Source of the DNA: Streptomyces seoulensis
Lineage (GTDB): Bacteria > Actinomycetota > Actinomycetes > Streptomycetales > Streptomycetaceae
Assembly (NCBI RefSeq): GCF_004328625.1
Contig: NZ_CP032229.1
Coordinates: forward strand, 3,410,001-3,474,000
Reading direction: 5' to 3'
Length of the DNA stretch: 64,000 nucleotides
Of the stretch, positions 7,334 to 13,946 are shown piece after piece. The notes below the pieces were generated by a model. The model searched no databases and was not told the DNA's origin. It saw only the letters and a program-made list of their open reading frames with translations. A program made the translations under genes and the position numbers. The first letter of the stretch is position 1, and every line of letters starts with the position of its first letter.

Positions 7334-8201
7334 CGTCGGTGTCGGAGAGACGGTGCTGGGTGCGGGGTTGGCCTGCGCCGGGGGCGTGGCCTGGGCGCTG
7401 AACGCGCGGCATCAGGGGGTGCGACGGGCGAGGCTGCTGTTCGCGGGCGGTGGAGTGGTGGACCCCGGGCCGACGCCCTGGGAGCGGGGTCTCGGCGAGC
7501 TGCGGCGACTGCACGACCGGGTGGGCGCCGAGTGGTGGTCGCTCGTGGCGGGGCTGGTGCTGGCGCTGCTGGGGGCCTCGGTCGTCCCGGTGGTGGCGGG
7601 GGCCGCCGGGGTGCCGGTGCTGCGCCGGGTGGGGAAGGCGCGGCGGGCCCGGCTGGTGCGGGAAGGCCGGGCGGACGCGGTGATCGCCCTGTGCGGGGTG
7701 CTCGCCGGGGAGGTCCGCGCCGGTCAGCAGCCCGGTGAGGCCCTGCTGCGGGCCGAGCGGGACTCCGGGGGCCTGGGCGAGGCACAGGCGGCCGCGCTCG
7801 CGGCTGCGCGGTTCGGGGGCGATGTCCCGGGCGCGCTCGCCGTTGCGGCCCGGCAGCCGGGTGCCGAAGGGCTGCTGGGGCTGGCCGCCTGCTGGCGGGT
7901 GGCGGTGGACCAGGGCGCGGGTCTGGCGGCGGGACTCGACCGGCTGGACGGTGCCCTGCGCGCGGAACGCGACCAACGTGCCGACCTGCGCGCCCAGTTG
8001 TCCGGCGCTCGCGCCACGGCCCTGCTGCTGGCGGTGCTGCCCCTGTTCGGGCTGCTGCTGGGCGCGGCCATGGGCGCCGATCCGCTACGGGTGCTGCTGC
8101 ACACCGGGGCCGGGCTGGGCTGTCTGGTGGCGGGAGCCGTGTTCGAGGGCGCCGGGCTCTGGTGGGCGGTCCGGATCGTGCGGGGAGCTGAGGCGGCATG
8201 A
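7326..8201 (+). CDS. TadB-like type II secretion system F-domain protein
   Basis: 291 residues with the T2SSF layout: an amino-terminal hydrophobic segment, paired helices near residues 75-105, a cytoplasmic four-helix T2SSF domain (GVLAGEVRAGQQPGEAL through the RADLRAQLSGARATA segment) and a carboxyl pair of membrane helices (LLLAVLPLFGLLLGAAMG and GAGLGCLVAGAVFEGAGLWW). Such proteins form the inner-membrane platform with TadC. Start GTG 7326 gives the same first residues, MADVGVGET, as the upstream partial copy. Its stop overlaps the next start (ATGAGC) by four bases. It belongs to the ssd-tadA operon. Confidence 0.85.
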   Translation: MADVGVGETVLGAGLACAGGVAWALNARHQGVRRARLLFAGGGVVDPGPTPWERGLGELRRLHDRVGAEWWSLVAGLVLALLGASVVPVVAGAAGVPVLRRVGKARRARLVREGRADAVIALCGVLAGEVRAGQQPGEALLRAERDSGGLGEAQAAALAAARFGGDVPGALAVAARQPGAEGLLGLAACWRVAVDQGAGLAAGLDRLDGALRAERDQRADLRAQLSGARATALLLAVLPLFGLLLGAAMGADPLRVLLHTGAGLGCLVAGAVFEGAGLWWAVRIVRGAEAA

Positions 8202-8986
8202 GCGGGGAGTTCGTCCACAGCCTGGGGGTGGCCGTGGGGATGACCGCAGCCCTCGGCTGGGCGGTCCGGCGGCTGGAGCAGGTGCGGCAACGGCAGCTGG
8301 CACGAAGAAGGTTGGCGGCGGTGCTGGCCGTGGAGCCACCCGGGGCCGGCCGCTCCCTCGCGGTCGCCGACGCGGCCCGGAAGTGGCTGCCGGTGGCCGG
8401 GGCCGGGTGCGGGGCGTGGGTGGTCGTCGGCGGGGTCTTCGGGGCGTTGGCGGGAATCGGGGCCGGTGCGGCGCTGTGGCGGTGGCAGGAACACCGGGCG
8501 GCGGTACGGCCTGCGGTGGAGCTTCTCGACACGGTCGCCGCCTCTCGCCAACTCCCGCTGGCCGCCGAGCTGCTGGCCGCCTGCATCGAGGCCGGGGCGG
8601 GTCCGGTGGTCGCCGCCCAGGCGGTCGGGGAGGCACTCGGAGGGCCGGTCGGCGACGCGCTGGCACGGGGTGCGGCGGAAGCCCGCCTCGGCGGTGAACC
8701 GGCGGACGCCTGGGCCCGGTTGACCGCCCTGCCCGGCGCCGGAGCACTCGCCCGTCTGCTGGAGCGGGCCGACCGGTCGGGGCTCCCGGCGGCCGAACCC
8801 GTGGCCCGGCTCGCCTCGGACGCGCGGGCGGAGTCGATACGGGCGGCCACGGTCCGGGCGCGCCGGGCGGCCGTACTGATCTCGGCGCCGGTCGGGCTGT
8901 GCTTCCTGCCCGCCTTCATCGCGGTCGGCGTGCTGCCCGTGGTGATCGGCCTCGCGGGCGGCGCGCTGGGAGGAGGTGGGCCCTGA
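8198..8986 (+). CDS. TadC-like type II secretion system F-domain protein
   Basis: 262 residues. Membrane segments near residues 5-20, 65-88 and 228-258 enclose a T2SSF helical domain containing LPLAAELLAACIEAGAGP and the second repeat RAESIRAATVRARRAAVLIS. As the partner of the preceding TadB-like protein it should form the second half of the inner-membrane platform. Translation is coupled to tadB by an ATGA overlap. About 70 bases with a GACAAC repeat separate it from the pilin-like gene. Confidence 0.85.
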   Translation: MSGEFVHSLGVAVGMTAALGWAVRRLEQVRQRQLARRRLAAVLAVEPPGAGRSLAVADAARKWLPVAGAGCGAWVVVGGVFGALAGIGAGAALWRWQEHRAAVRPAVELLDTVAASRQLPLAAELLAACIEAGAGPVVAAQAVGEALGGPVGDALARGAAEARLGGEPADAWARLTALPGAGALARLLERADRSGLPAAEPVARLASDARAESIRAATVRARRAAVLISAPVGLCFLPAFIAVGVLPVVIGLAGGALGGGGP

Positions 8987-9006
8987 CCGACCGGACCGAC
9001 GCGCAC

Positions 9007-9030
9007 GACAACGACAACGACAACGACAAC
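9007..9030 (+). repeat. Four tandem GACAAC units
   Basis: Four perfect copies of GACAAC lie between tadC and the pilin-like gene. The ribosome site AAAGGAAC (9042-9049) follows before ATG 9056. The repeat could be a slippage product or part of a leader that sets pilin expression apart from the platform genes. Confidence 0.7.
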
Positions 9031-9055
9031 CGAGCTTCAGTGAAAGGAACTTGAG

Positions 9056-9256
9056 ATGCGAGAGAAAGCCGGCAGGGCATGGGCGCTGCTGCGGAAGCGG
9101 TGCCGCAAGGACGCCGGGATGGTGACCTCCGAGTACGCCATGGGGATCATCGCGGCGGTCGGATTCGCCTTGCTGCTCTACGAGGTCGTCACCAGCGGCC
9201 AGGTCAAGGCGGAACTCCAGGGCATCGTGAAACGAGCGCTCAGTGCGCGCATGTGA
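9056..9256 (+). CDS. DUF4244 Flp-pilin-like peptide
   Basis: 66 residues. A basic leader (MREKAGRAWALLRKRCRKD, 19 residues) is followed by AGMVTSEYAMG and a single hydrophobic helix. The glycine followed by a stretch with Glu-Tyr at +5/+6 is the signature of Flp-type (type IVb) prepilins, cleaved after Gly and polymerised through the hydrophobic helix. No TadV-type prepilin peptidase is visible in this window, so processing would rely on an enzyme elsewhere. It overlaps the TadE-like gene by 14 bases. Strong candidate for the structural subunit or major pseudopilin of the system. Confidence 0.8.
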   Translation: MREKAGRAWALLRKRCRKDAGMVTSEYAMGIIAAVGFALLLYEVVTSGQVKAELQGIVKRALSARM

Positions 9257-9617
9257 ACGGGGCGCGGACCAGGGGTTCGTGACGGCGGAGGCGGCCGTGG
9301 TGCTGTCGGTGCTGGTGGCGTTCACCATGGCGCTGGTCTGGGGGCTGCTCGCCGTGGCCGCCCAGATCCAGTGCGTGGACGCCGCCCGCACCGGGGCGCG
9401 GGCCGCCGCCCGCCAGGACCCGCCCGAGGCAGTGGTCCGGCTGACGAGAGAGGCGGCACCGGGTGGGGCGACGGTCGTCGTCGCCCGCGAGGGCGAGCAG
9501 GTCCGCGTGACGGTGACGGCGAGGCCGCCGGTGCTGACGGGGCTGCCGTTCGAGGTGCGGGAGGAGGCCGTGGCCGCCGCCGAGGAGGCGCTGGGGGACA
9601 GGGAGGAGGGTCCATGA
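9243..9617 (+). CDS. TadE-family minor pilin-like protein
   Basis: 124 residues. After a short leader, GFVTAEAAVVLSVLVAF gives the TadE-type signature: Glu at the +5-like position and a single membrane helix (about 15-42), then a Cys (QCVDAARTGARAAAR) and a small extracytoplasmic domain. TadE/TadF proteins are pseudopilins needed for Flp pilus assembly. GTG 9243 starts inside the pilin-like gene in another frame, and the stop overlaps the next ATG by four bases, so the three small genes are translationally linked. Confidence 0.85.
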   Translation: MRACERGADQGFVTAEAAVVLSVLVAFTMALVWGLLAVAAQIQCVDAARTGARAAARQDPPEAVVRLTREAAPGGATVVVAREGEQVRVTVTARPPVLTGLPFEVREEAVAAAEEALGDREEGP

Positions 9618-10168
9618 GGAGCCGGGAGGGCGACCGGGGTTCCGCGACCGTCTGGAGCCTCGGGGTGATCGCCCTGCTGTGCGTGGTGTTCGGCGCCGTG
9701 CTCGGTCTGGGGCACGCGGTGGTCGTACGGCACCGGGCGGCGGGCGCGGCCGATCTGGCGGCGCTCGCGGCGGCGGACCACTGGGCCGAGGGCGCGGAGG
9801 CGGCGTGCGACGCGGGGCGGCGGGTGGCGTCGGCACAGGGTGCGCGGCTGGTGCGGTGCGCGCTCGTCGGCGAGACCTCGGACGTGAGCGCGGGGTCGGG
9901 ACACGGACCGTTCACGGCGGAGGTACGGGCCAGAGCGGGACCTCCCGACCCGTCGGGCACGGGGACCCAGGCGGCACCGCAGGGCACCGGCCCCACGGCC
10001 CAGGCATCGCAGGGCACCGGCCCCGCGCCCCCGGCCCCGCATCGCAGGGCCCCGGCCCCCAGCCGGACGAGCCGGACTAGCCCGCCTCGCCCTCCCCGAC
10101 CGCCCCGGCCCCCGCCCCGCTCCCGTCCGGCTCCGTCTCCTCCGGCGCCCCCCGCAGCAGCGTCGTAA
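9614..10168 (+). CDS. TadG-like (Rv3654c-family) secreted/membrane protein with long proline tail
   Basis: 184 residues. DRGSATVWSLGVIALLCVVF begins a single membrane helix; the DLAALAAADHW and CDAGRRVA segments match the Rv3654c/TadG-like helicopter of actinobacterial Tad loci, with two Cys (about 55-75) that may pair. The conserved part ends near residue 115. The tail is low-complexity Pro/Ala/Arg, made from near-repeats (CAGGGCACCGGCCCC type) and then from the antisense strand of the helicase gene, with which it overlaps by 92 bases. Loss of the original stop by slippage in the repeats is a reasonable guess. Last gene of the Tad-like operon. Confidence 0.75.
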   Translation: MRSREGDRGSATVWSLGVIALLCVVFGAVLGLGHAVVVRHRAAGAADLAALAAADHWAEGAEAACDAGRRVASAQGARLVRCALVGETSDVSAGSGHGPFTAEVRARAGPPDPSGTGTQAAPQGTGPTAQASQGTGPAPPAPHRRAPAPSRTSRTSPPRPPRPPRPPPRSRPAPSPPAPPAAAS

Positions 10169-12587
10169 GAAGCCTCACCGCCCCCCGCTTGTGCAGCGGC
10201 TCGTTGCCGTTGCCGCATTTGGGGGACTGGATGCAGGACGGGCAGCCGGCCTCGCACTCGCAGGAGGCGATGGCCTCGCGGGTGGCTGTCAGCCAGGCGC
10301 GGGCGGTGTGGAAGGCGCGCTCGGCGAAGCCCGCCCCGCCGGGGTGGCCGTCGTAGACGAAGACCGTGGGGAGCAGCGTGTCGGGGTGCAGCGGGACCGA
10401 GACCCCGCCGATGTCCCAGCGGTCGCAGGTGGCGAAGAGGGGCAGCATGCCGATCGAGGCGTGTTCGGCGGCGTGCAGGGCGCCGCCGAGGATCTCCGGG
10501 TTGATCCGGGCTTCGTCGAGCTGGTCCTCGGTGACCGTCCACCACACCGCGCGGGTACGGAGCGTGCGCGGCGGGAGATCGAGTTTCGTCTCGCCCATCA
10601 CCTCACCGGTGATCAGGCGTCTGCGCAGGAAGGAGACCACTTGGTTGGTGACCTCGACCGAGCCGAGGCACAGGCGGCCGGAGCCCCACGGGATCTCCGT
10701 CTCCGTCTCCAGGACGGCGATGGACGTGGTGTCGCGGGCGGCGGTCGAATACGGCGGGTCGGCCTGCTCGACCAGGGCGACCGAGTCCTTCAGGTCGAGC
10801 GAGCGCACCAGGTAGGTGCGGCCCTGGTGGAGGTGGACCGCGCCCTCGTGGACGGCGGAGTGCGCGGCCTCCGCGTCGACCGTGCCGAGCAGCCGCCCGG
10901 TGCCCTCCTCCACGATCTGCACCGGAGGCCCGCCGGTGCCCCGGATGTCGGTCAGGTCGGCGGCGCGTTCCCGGCGCGTCCAGTGCCAGGCACGGGTGCG
11001 GCGGCGCAGCAGCTTCGCGGCCTCCAGCTGGCCCACCACATCGGCGCTCACGGGGCCGAAGAGATCGAGGTCGGCCTCGGTCAGCGGGATCTCGGCGGCG
11101 GCGGCGCACAGGTGCGGGGCGAGGACGTAGGGGTTGTCCGGATCGAGGACCGTGGACTCCACCGGGCGGTCGAACAGGGCCTCCGGGTGGTGGACGAGAT
11201 AGGTGTCCAGCGGGTCGTCGCGTGCCACCAGGACCGCCAGCGCGCCCTGCCCGGAGCGGCCGGCGCGGCCCGCCTGCTGCCACAGGGAGGCGCGGGTGCC
11301 CGGATAGCCGGCGATCACCACCGCGTCCAGGCCGGAGATGTCCACGCCCAGCTCCAGGGCGGTGGTAGCGGCGAGACCGAGGAGGTCGCCGGAGTGCAGG
11401 GCGCGTTCCAGGGCGCGGCGCTCCTCGGGGAGGTAGCCGCCGCGATAGGCGGCGACACGCCGGACCAGGGAGCGGTCGACCTCGGCGAGGCGTTCCTGCG
11501 CGATGACCGAGATCAGCTCGGCGCCGCGCCGGGAGCGGACGAAGGCGACCGAGCGCACGCCCTGCACGGTGAGGTCGGTCAGCAGGTCGGCGGTCTCGGC
11601 GGTGGCGGTGCGGCGCACCGGGGCCCCCTTCTCGCCGTGCAGCTCGGTGAGCGGGGGCTCCCAGAGGGCGAAGACGAGTTCGCCGCGCGGGGAGGCGTCG
11701 TCGGCGACCTCGACCACCGGCAGCCCGGTCAGCCGGCGGGCGGCGACCGAGGGCTCGGCGGCCGTGGCGGAGGCCAGCAGGAAGACGGGCGACGCGCCGT
11801 AGCGGGCGCACAGTCGGCGCAGCCGGCGCAGTACCTGGGCGACGTGCGAGCCGAAGACGCCCCGGTAGGTGTGGCACTCGTCGATGACGACGTACTTGAG
11901 CGACTTCAGGAAGGAGGACCAGCGGGGGTGGGAGGGCAGGATGCCCCGGTGCAGCATGTCCGGGTTGGTCAGGACGTAGTTGGCGTACTGCCGGACCCAC
12001 TCGCGTTCCTCGAACGGGGTGTCGCCGTCGTAGACCGCCGGGCGCACCGCGTTGCCCAGGGGTGCGGCGAGTTCCCGTACCGCGCGGCACTGGTCGGCGG
12101 CCAGGGCCTTGGTGGGGGAGAGGTACAGGGCGGTGGCGCCCCGGCCGTTCGGGGCCTCGGAGCCGTCCAGCAGGGCGGACAGCACCGGCATCAGATAGGC
12201 CAGGGACTTGCCGGAGGCGGTGCCGGTGGCGACGACGACCGAGTCCCCGTCCAGGGCGTGCTCGGCGGCGAGTGCCTGGTGGGCCCAGGGGTGCTCGATC
12301 CCGCGCTCCTGGACCGCGGCGATCACCTCGGCGCGAATCCGGTCCGGCCAGACGGCATGGCGGCCCGCACGGGGGGGCAAGTGCTCCGTATGAGTGATGC
12401 GCGCGGACCTGCTCGGACCGGAGGCGAGCCGGTGCAGAACCGTCTCCGGAGACGGGCGGGACGCCGGGTCCGGCTGGGGGTGATCGGGTCGGTGATTCTT
12501 GGCCATCGACACCGAGTGTGTCACCGGCTTGACGGACAATGGAGCCAAGGCGTCGTGCACACCTGCCGGTAAGTGATTGAATGCCAT
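10077..12587 (-). CDS. DEAD/H-box helicase, YprA/MrfA-like with DUF1998; TTA codon
   Basis: 836 residues. Helicase motifs in order: ATGTASGKSLAY (I, about 90), TKALAADQ (Ia), VIDECHTY (II, DECH), LASATA (III), the carboxyl RecA lobe with VRSRRGAEL and QQAGRAGRSGQ (VI), and a carboxyl DUF1998-type region with four Cys in CECEAGCPSCIQSPKC that should bind zinc or iron-sulfur. MrfA-type enzymes are 3'-5' DNA helicases in repair. Start MAFNHLPAG at 12587 is chosen by the coding pattern; the sixth codon is TTA (12570-12572), read only by the bldA tRNA in Streptomyces. An in-frame ATG 27 codons on (MAKNHRPD) would avoid it. Divergent from bldG. Confidence 0.85.
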   Translation of the reverse strand: MAFNHLPAGVHDALAPLSVKPVTHSVSMAKNHRPDHPQPDPASRPSPETVLHRLASGPSRSARITHTEHLPPRAGRHAVWPDRIRAEVIAAVQERGIEHPWAHQALAAEHALDGDSVVVATGTASGKSLAYLMPVLSALLDGSEAPNGRGATALYLSPTKALAADQCRAVRELAAPLGNAVRPAVYDGDTPFEEREWVRQYANYVLTNPDMLHRGILPSHPRWSSFLKSLKYVVIDECHTYRGVFGSHVAQVLRRLRRLCARYGASPVFLLASATAAEPSVAARRLTGLPVVEVADDASPRGELVFALWEPPLTELHGEKGAPVRRTATAETADLLTDLTVQGVRSVAFVRSRRGAELISVIAQERLAEVDRSLVRRVAAYRGGYLPEERRALERALHSGDLLGLAATTALELGVDISGLDAVVIAGYPGTRASLWQQAGRAGRSGQGALAVLVARDDPLDTYLVHHPEALFDRPVESTVLDPDNPYVLAPHLCAAAAEIPLTEADLDLFGPVSADVVGQLEAAKLLRRRTRAWHWTRRERAADLTDIRGTGGPPVQIVEEGTGRLLGTVDAEAAHSAVHEGAVHLHQGRTYLVRSLDLKDSVALVEQADPPYSTAARDTTSIAVLETETEIPWGSGRLCLGSVEVTNQVVSFLRRRLITGEVMGETKLDLPPRTLRTRAVWWTVTEDQLDEARINPEILGGALHAAEHASIGMLPLFATCDRWDIGGVSVPLHPDTLLPTVFVYDGHPGGAGFAERAFHTARAWLTATREAIASCECEAGCPSCIQSPKCGNGNEPLHKRGAVRLLTTLLRGAPEETEPDGSGAGAGAVGEGEAG

Positions 12588-12669
12588 GGCGGCTGGCGAA
12601 GTGTTCCAAGGGCCGTAAGCCGGGATGTCCCGAGGGATGACCGCTCGATAGCAAGGTGCTGGAGGATTC

Positions 12670-13011
12670 GTGGACCTGTCCCTGTCGACCCGTACCGTCG
12701 GCGATCGTACGGTCGTCGAGGTCGGTGGCGAAATCGATGTGTACACCGCGCCCAAGCTGCGCGAGCAGTTGGTCGAGCTGGTGAACGACGGCAATTTCCA
12801 CCTCGTCGTCGACATGGAGGGCGTGGACTTCCTCGACTCCACCGGGCTCGGCGTGCTGGTCGGTGGCCTGAAGCGGGTGCGTGCCCATGAGGGCTCGCTC
12901 CGTCTGGTCTGCAACCAGGAGCGCATTCTGAAGATTTTCCGTATCACCGGCCTCACCAAGGTGTTCCCCATCCACACCTCGGTCGAGGAAGCGGTGGCGG
13001 CCACCGACTGA
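12670..13011 (+). CDS. bldG: Anti-sigma factor antagonist BldG
   Basis: 113 residues, a single STAS domain. [12 protein letters not shown] holds the phosphorylatable Ser at position 57, as in BldG and SpoIIAA. The unphosphorylated form binds anti-sigma factors, releasing stress and developmental sigma factors; in S. coelicolor BldG is required for aerial growth and antibiotic production. GTG start at 12670 is preceded by GGAGGA at unusually short spacing (about four bases). The following gene, an RsbW-like kinase/anti-sigma factor, is the expected partner and is cotranscribed in S. coelicolor (knowledge). The 82-base gap to the divergent helicase contains the promoter, but I see no clear hexamers. 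Confidence 0.95.
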   Translation: MDLSLSTRTVGDRTVVEVGGEIDVYTAPKLREQLVELVNDGNFHLVVDMEGVDFLDSTGLGVLVGGLKRVRAHEGSLRLVCNQERILKIFRITGLTKVFPIHTSVEEAVAATD

Positions 13012-13174
13012 TCAGGGTCGTAAGCCGGGTCCGGGCCGTCTCGGCGGTCCGGGCGCCGGTCGACTCCGCCTCGGTTCCGTCAGCGGTCCGGGGCGCGGAA
13101 GTTTCATCGTGGGGGTGCGGGCTTTCGGCGGCCCCGGCCCCGCACCGCACGCCCGTAGTACGCGAGGGGGATGC

Positions 13175-13612
13175 ATGGCCACCGTCGAACTCCGCTTCAG
13201 CGCGCTGCCCGAGCACGTCCGGACCGCCCGCCTGGTGGCGGCCGCGGTGGCGCGCAGGGCCGGAGTGGACGAGGCCGTACTCGACGAGGTCCGCCTCGCG
13301 GTCGGCGAGGCGTGCTCCCGCGCGGTCGGACTCCACCAGAGCGTGGGCATCACCGCGCCGGTCAAGGTCGCGCTGATCGAGGAGGAGAAGCTGTTCTCCA
13401 TCGAGGTCGGCGACGAAGCCCCGCACGCCGTGCCCGCCGAGCGGGTCGCGGGCGGCGCGGCCGCCGACGCGGACGTGGAGACCGAGGAGGACGAGATGGG
13501 CCTCGCGGTCATCAGTGGCCTCGTGGACGACGTCGAGGTCACCACCGGAGAGAACGGCGGACTGATCCGCATGTCCTGGCCGGCCACCCCGCCGCCGACC
13601 GTACTGATCTGA
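13175..13612 (+). CDS. Anti-sigma factor, RsbW-like ATP-binding partner of BldG
   Basis: 145 residues of the HATPase/RsbW type: DEVRLAVGEACSRAV at about 38-52 is the N-box helix with the Glu and near-Asn position altered (EACSRAV in place of ExxxNA), and MGLAVISGLVDDVEV is the G1 region. It should phosphorylate or bind BldG and sequester a sigma factor. It corresponds to SCO3548, shown in S. coelicolor to act against BldG (recollection). Between it and bldG lie 163 bases. ATG 13175 follows GCGAGGGGG. A 13-bp terminator ends the unit. Confidence 0.85.
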   Translation: MATVELRFSALPEHVRTARLVAAAVARRAGVDEAVLDEVRLAVGEACSRAVGLHQSVGITAPVKVALIEEEKLFSIEVGDEAPHAVPAERVAGGAAADADVETEEDEMGLAVISGLVDDVEVTTGENGGLIRMSWPATPPPTVLI

Positions 13613-13641
13613 ACCGCGCGCCACGCGCGCCGCACGACGTC

Positions 13642-13670
13642 CGAGGGGCCCTGCACCGCAGGGCCCCTCG
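13642..13670 (+). terminator. 13-bp perfect hairpin after the bldG operon
   Basis: CGAGGGGCCCTGC (13642-13654) pairs fully with 13658-13670 over a three-base loop. It starts 30 bases after the anti-sigma stop. Confidence 0.9.
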
Positions 13671-13946
13671 CGCCGTTCCGGCCACTTTCGGCCTAACCGC
13701 CGGCCGCCCCGAATACGTGAAGGAATTCACGACCGGAAACCTCCGCAGATCGCGCCGGGGAAGAAGCGATCTCACATGCCTCAGGGGTATTACTCCGTCC
13801 GGGTTTCGTGCTCTGGTCCTCCACTCGATCGTTTGCTAAAGGGTTAGGGGCGGGCAATTCTGTTTACCGTGCCGGTCGGGATCACCATCGGGCAGGTTGC
13901 AAGTCCGTCCACAGATTGAGCTCGGCCCAAGCGTCAAGGAGGACGA
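13671..13946 (+). other. Upstream region of hppA, no gene
   Basis: The 334-base gap 13613-13946 contains the bldG-operon terminator and then an AT-richer stretch (13780-13900) that should carry the hppA promoter; TTGCTA at 13834-13839 is a possible -35, but no good -10 follows at the right spacing. AAGGAGG at 13937-13943 is the hppA ribosome site. No coding signal seen. Confidence 0.35.

Noticed and set aside
4657..9006. Very long minus-strand open frame opposite the Tad genes
   Set aside because: Antisense shadow; the plus-strand genes have clear motifs and overlapping starts.
10191..12572. Long + strand open frame opposite the helicase
   Set aside because: A typical high-GC antisense shadow; the minus-strand frame has the helicase motifs.
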